A DNA stretch of 6,898 bases from Candidatus Rokuibacteriota bacterium. GTDB taxonomy: Bacteria > Methylomirabilota > Methylomirabilia > Rokubacteriales > CSP1-6. The stretch spans positions 1 to 6,898 of the forward strand of contig JACOVB010000062.1 of assembly GCA_016177555.1 (NCBI GenBank). Direction: 5' to 3'. The position numbers and the translations under genes are program-made. Below the pieces are notes generated by a model that made no database searches, had not been told where the DNA came from, and saw nothing but the letters and a program-made list of their open reading frames with translations. This document shows, one piece after another, positions 5,750 through 6,898 of the stretch (its first letter is position 1; each line of letters starts with the position of its first letter).

Positions 5750-6898
5750 CTACCGCGCTCGCGCCGCCCCGAGCAGCTCTGGCCAGGCGCGGGGGAGCCG
5801 CACCGGCCTGGTGGTCGGGTAGCCGAGCATGCCGTTGTGGACGAAGCAGTAGGCATTGGTCCGCAGGGAGTCGCCGCTGACGCCGATCATGATGTCGTCG
5901 GGCTGGCACACCACGGGGACGAGGCGGTTCGGCTCCTCCGACTCGCCGAATACCGCCGGTGCCTTGCCCGCCCGGGCCAGCGCGGCCAGAGACCGCTCGC
6001 CAGGCAGCAGGTTCGTCCACTCCCCGATGTAGCGCTCGAACTTCCAGGCGGGGAGGCGCGCCTCGGCAAACAACCGCGCCCTGAGGTCACCCTTCGAGAG
6101 GCCCCCCCTGGCCAGGGTCTCGGCGAGGATGGGGCTCAGGATCAAGAGGGGTTTCTGCGTGCCGGTGGCGAGTCCGACGGTGAAGATCAGCTCCCAGCCG
6201 ATCTGCCGGACCAGGGCGTCGGCCAGGTACGGAACGATCCGCTCGGGGCTGCTCCCGAACACCGAGGCGATGACGCCGCCGCCCGTATAGCGCGAGATCG
6301 TCACGGCGTTGCCGGCCGCCATCCCCTGGTCCTCCGCGATGGTGGTCCACCGGATGCGGCGGAGCGCGTCCTCGTTCTCGGCCAGCACGACGCGCCAGGT
6401 GTTCCCGAACGTACCCTTGTCGGTCTTGTGCGGGAGGAACCCCGCCAGGTTGCGCAGGCACAGCCGCCAGAAGCGCCCGATGCTCGTGTTGGCCTGGAAG
6501 CCGTCGCGCAGGGCGCCCTGCTCGTAGTTGAAGCCGAGCTGCTTGATGAGCGGCCCATTGAGGACGATGAGCGTCTCCGCCCCGGGCGTGTTGCCGCTGT
6601 GCTCGACGCCGTAGCGGGGGTCCGCCATGGCCTCGACGAGCGCGACCAGGATGGGCATGTACTCGGGCCGGCAGCCCGCCATCACCCCGTTCACCGCCAC
6701 GGCCCAGACGGTGGCGCTGCGCCGGTCCGGCGGGAGCACGCCGAGCTCCTCCGCCGGCGCGTCGTCGGTGAACCTGAGAAACTCCTTCACTCGCTCCCCC
6801 GTGGGGGGAACCACGGGCAGGCCGTCGCTCCACTCGTTCTCGTAGAAGAAGCGGTTGACCTCGTCGAAGGTGCCCTCGAAGACGATGCCGGAGGGATC
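5750..6898 (-). CDS. Uncharacterised 'DGLP..PPT / VMAGCRPEY' family protein, paralogue B (5' end outside window)
   Basis: The frame is open from the window edge (first codon GAT at 6898) to a TAG at 5752-5750, giving 382 residues without a start. It begins DPSGIVFEGTFDEVNRFF and then shows the family motifs: WSDGLPVVPPT, NGVMAGCRPEYMP, LIVLNGP, QANTSIGRFWRL, SKGDLRARLFAEARLP, TNAYCFVHNG and a closing VRLPRAWPELL. These align in order with paralogue A at 246-1457, with the Cys of GCRPEY conserved. The middle regions (PHKTDKGTFGNTW and GMAAGNAVTI here) differ strongly, so the two are ancient paralogues and not a recent duplication. There is no signal peptide in the visible part. The ending aligns with that of paralogue A, so the 3' end is complete. 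The function is unknown; a redox, metal or hydrolytic role centred on the Cys is only a guess. Downstream on the same strand lies the FGE remnant. Confidence 0.87.
   Translation of the reverse strand, partial: DPSGIVFEGTFDEVNRFFYENEWSDGLPVVPPTGERVKEFLRFTDDAPAEELGVLPPDRRSATVWAVAVNGVMAGCRPEYMPILVALVEAMADPRYGVEHSGNTPGAETLIVLNGPLIKQLGFNYEQGALRDGFQANTSIGRFWRLCLRNLAGFLPHKTDKGTFGNTWRVVLAENEDALRRIRWTTIAEDQGMAAGNAVTISRYTGGGVIASVFGSSPERIVPYLADALVRQIGWELIFTVGLATGTQKPLLILSPILAETLARGGLSKGDLRARLFAEARLPAWKFERYIGEWTNLLPGERSLAALARAGKAPAVFGESEEPNRLVPVVCQPDDIMIGVSGDSLRTNAYCFVHNGMLGYPTTRPVRLPRAWPELLGAARAR

Overview
The window is strongly GC-rich DNA whose genes use GC-rich codons and good Shine-Dalgarno sites. 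One product carries a lipobox and another a Sec-type signal peptide, which suggests a Gram-negative-type bacterium. The gene mix (maleate-isomerase-like protein, 3-hydroxyisobutyrate-dehydrogenase-like protein, several toxin-antitoxin pieces, and two copies of an uncharacterised 'DGLP..PPT / VMAGCRPEY' family) fits soil or subsurface lineages such as Rokubacteria/Methylomirabilota or some Proteobacteria. That placement is a low-confidence inference. I see no rRNA, tRNA, CRISPR array or intact transposase.

Layout. (1) Bases 1-307 (+): 3' end of a maleate isomerase / Asp-Glu racemase superfamily gene, converging on and overlapping the next gene. (2) 246-1457 (-): a complete 403-residue member of an uncharacterised family (paralogue A). 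(3) About 1478-1786 (+): the C-terminal part of a VapC-type PIN toxin without its N-terminus. (4) 1837-2474 (+): an intact type II toxin-antitoxin operon, a ribbon-helix-helix MazE-like antitoxin followed directly by a MazF/PemK toxin, with a sigma70-like promoter and an overlapping palindromic operator. (5) About 2486-3106 (+): the C-terminal domain of a 3-hydroxyisobutyrate-dehydrogenase-like enzyme without its Rossmann domain. (6) 3126-4007 (-): an ankyrin-repeat lipoprotein cut by one in-frame TAG. (7) 4293-5028 (-): a secreted Sel1-repeat protein cut by a one-base frameshift in a five-base homopolymer. (8) 5259 to about 5743 (-): the C-terminal half of a formylglycine-generating-enzyme/SUMF1-type domain without the catalytic cysteines. 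(9) 5750-6898 (-): paralogue B of the uncharacterised family, running off the window.

Intergenic stretches are all below 300 bases. 1787-1895 holds the toxin-antitoxin promoter and operator. In 4008-4292 I find only the ankyrin gene's ribosome binding site and a short GC palindrome. In 5029-5258 I see only the Sel1 gene's ribosome binding site.

Reading as a whole: two same-strand paralogues of an unnamed family bracket about 4.3 kb of gene debris (three 5'-truncated genes, one nonsense-interrupted gene, one frameshifted gene). The only module there that looks fully functional is the mazEF-like pair. This is what a decaying, repeatedly rearranged accessory segment would look like. The nonsense and frameshift lesions could alternatively be assembly errors. 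The most plausible undescribed biology is the paralogue family itself.
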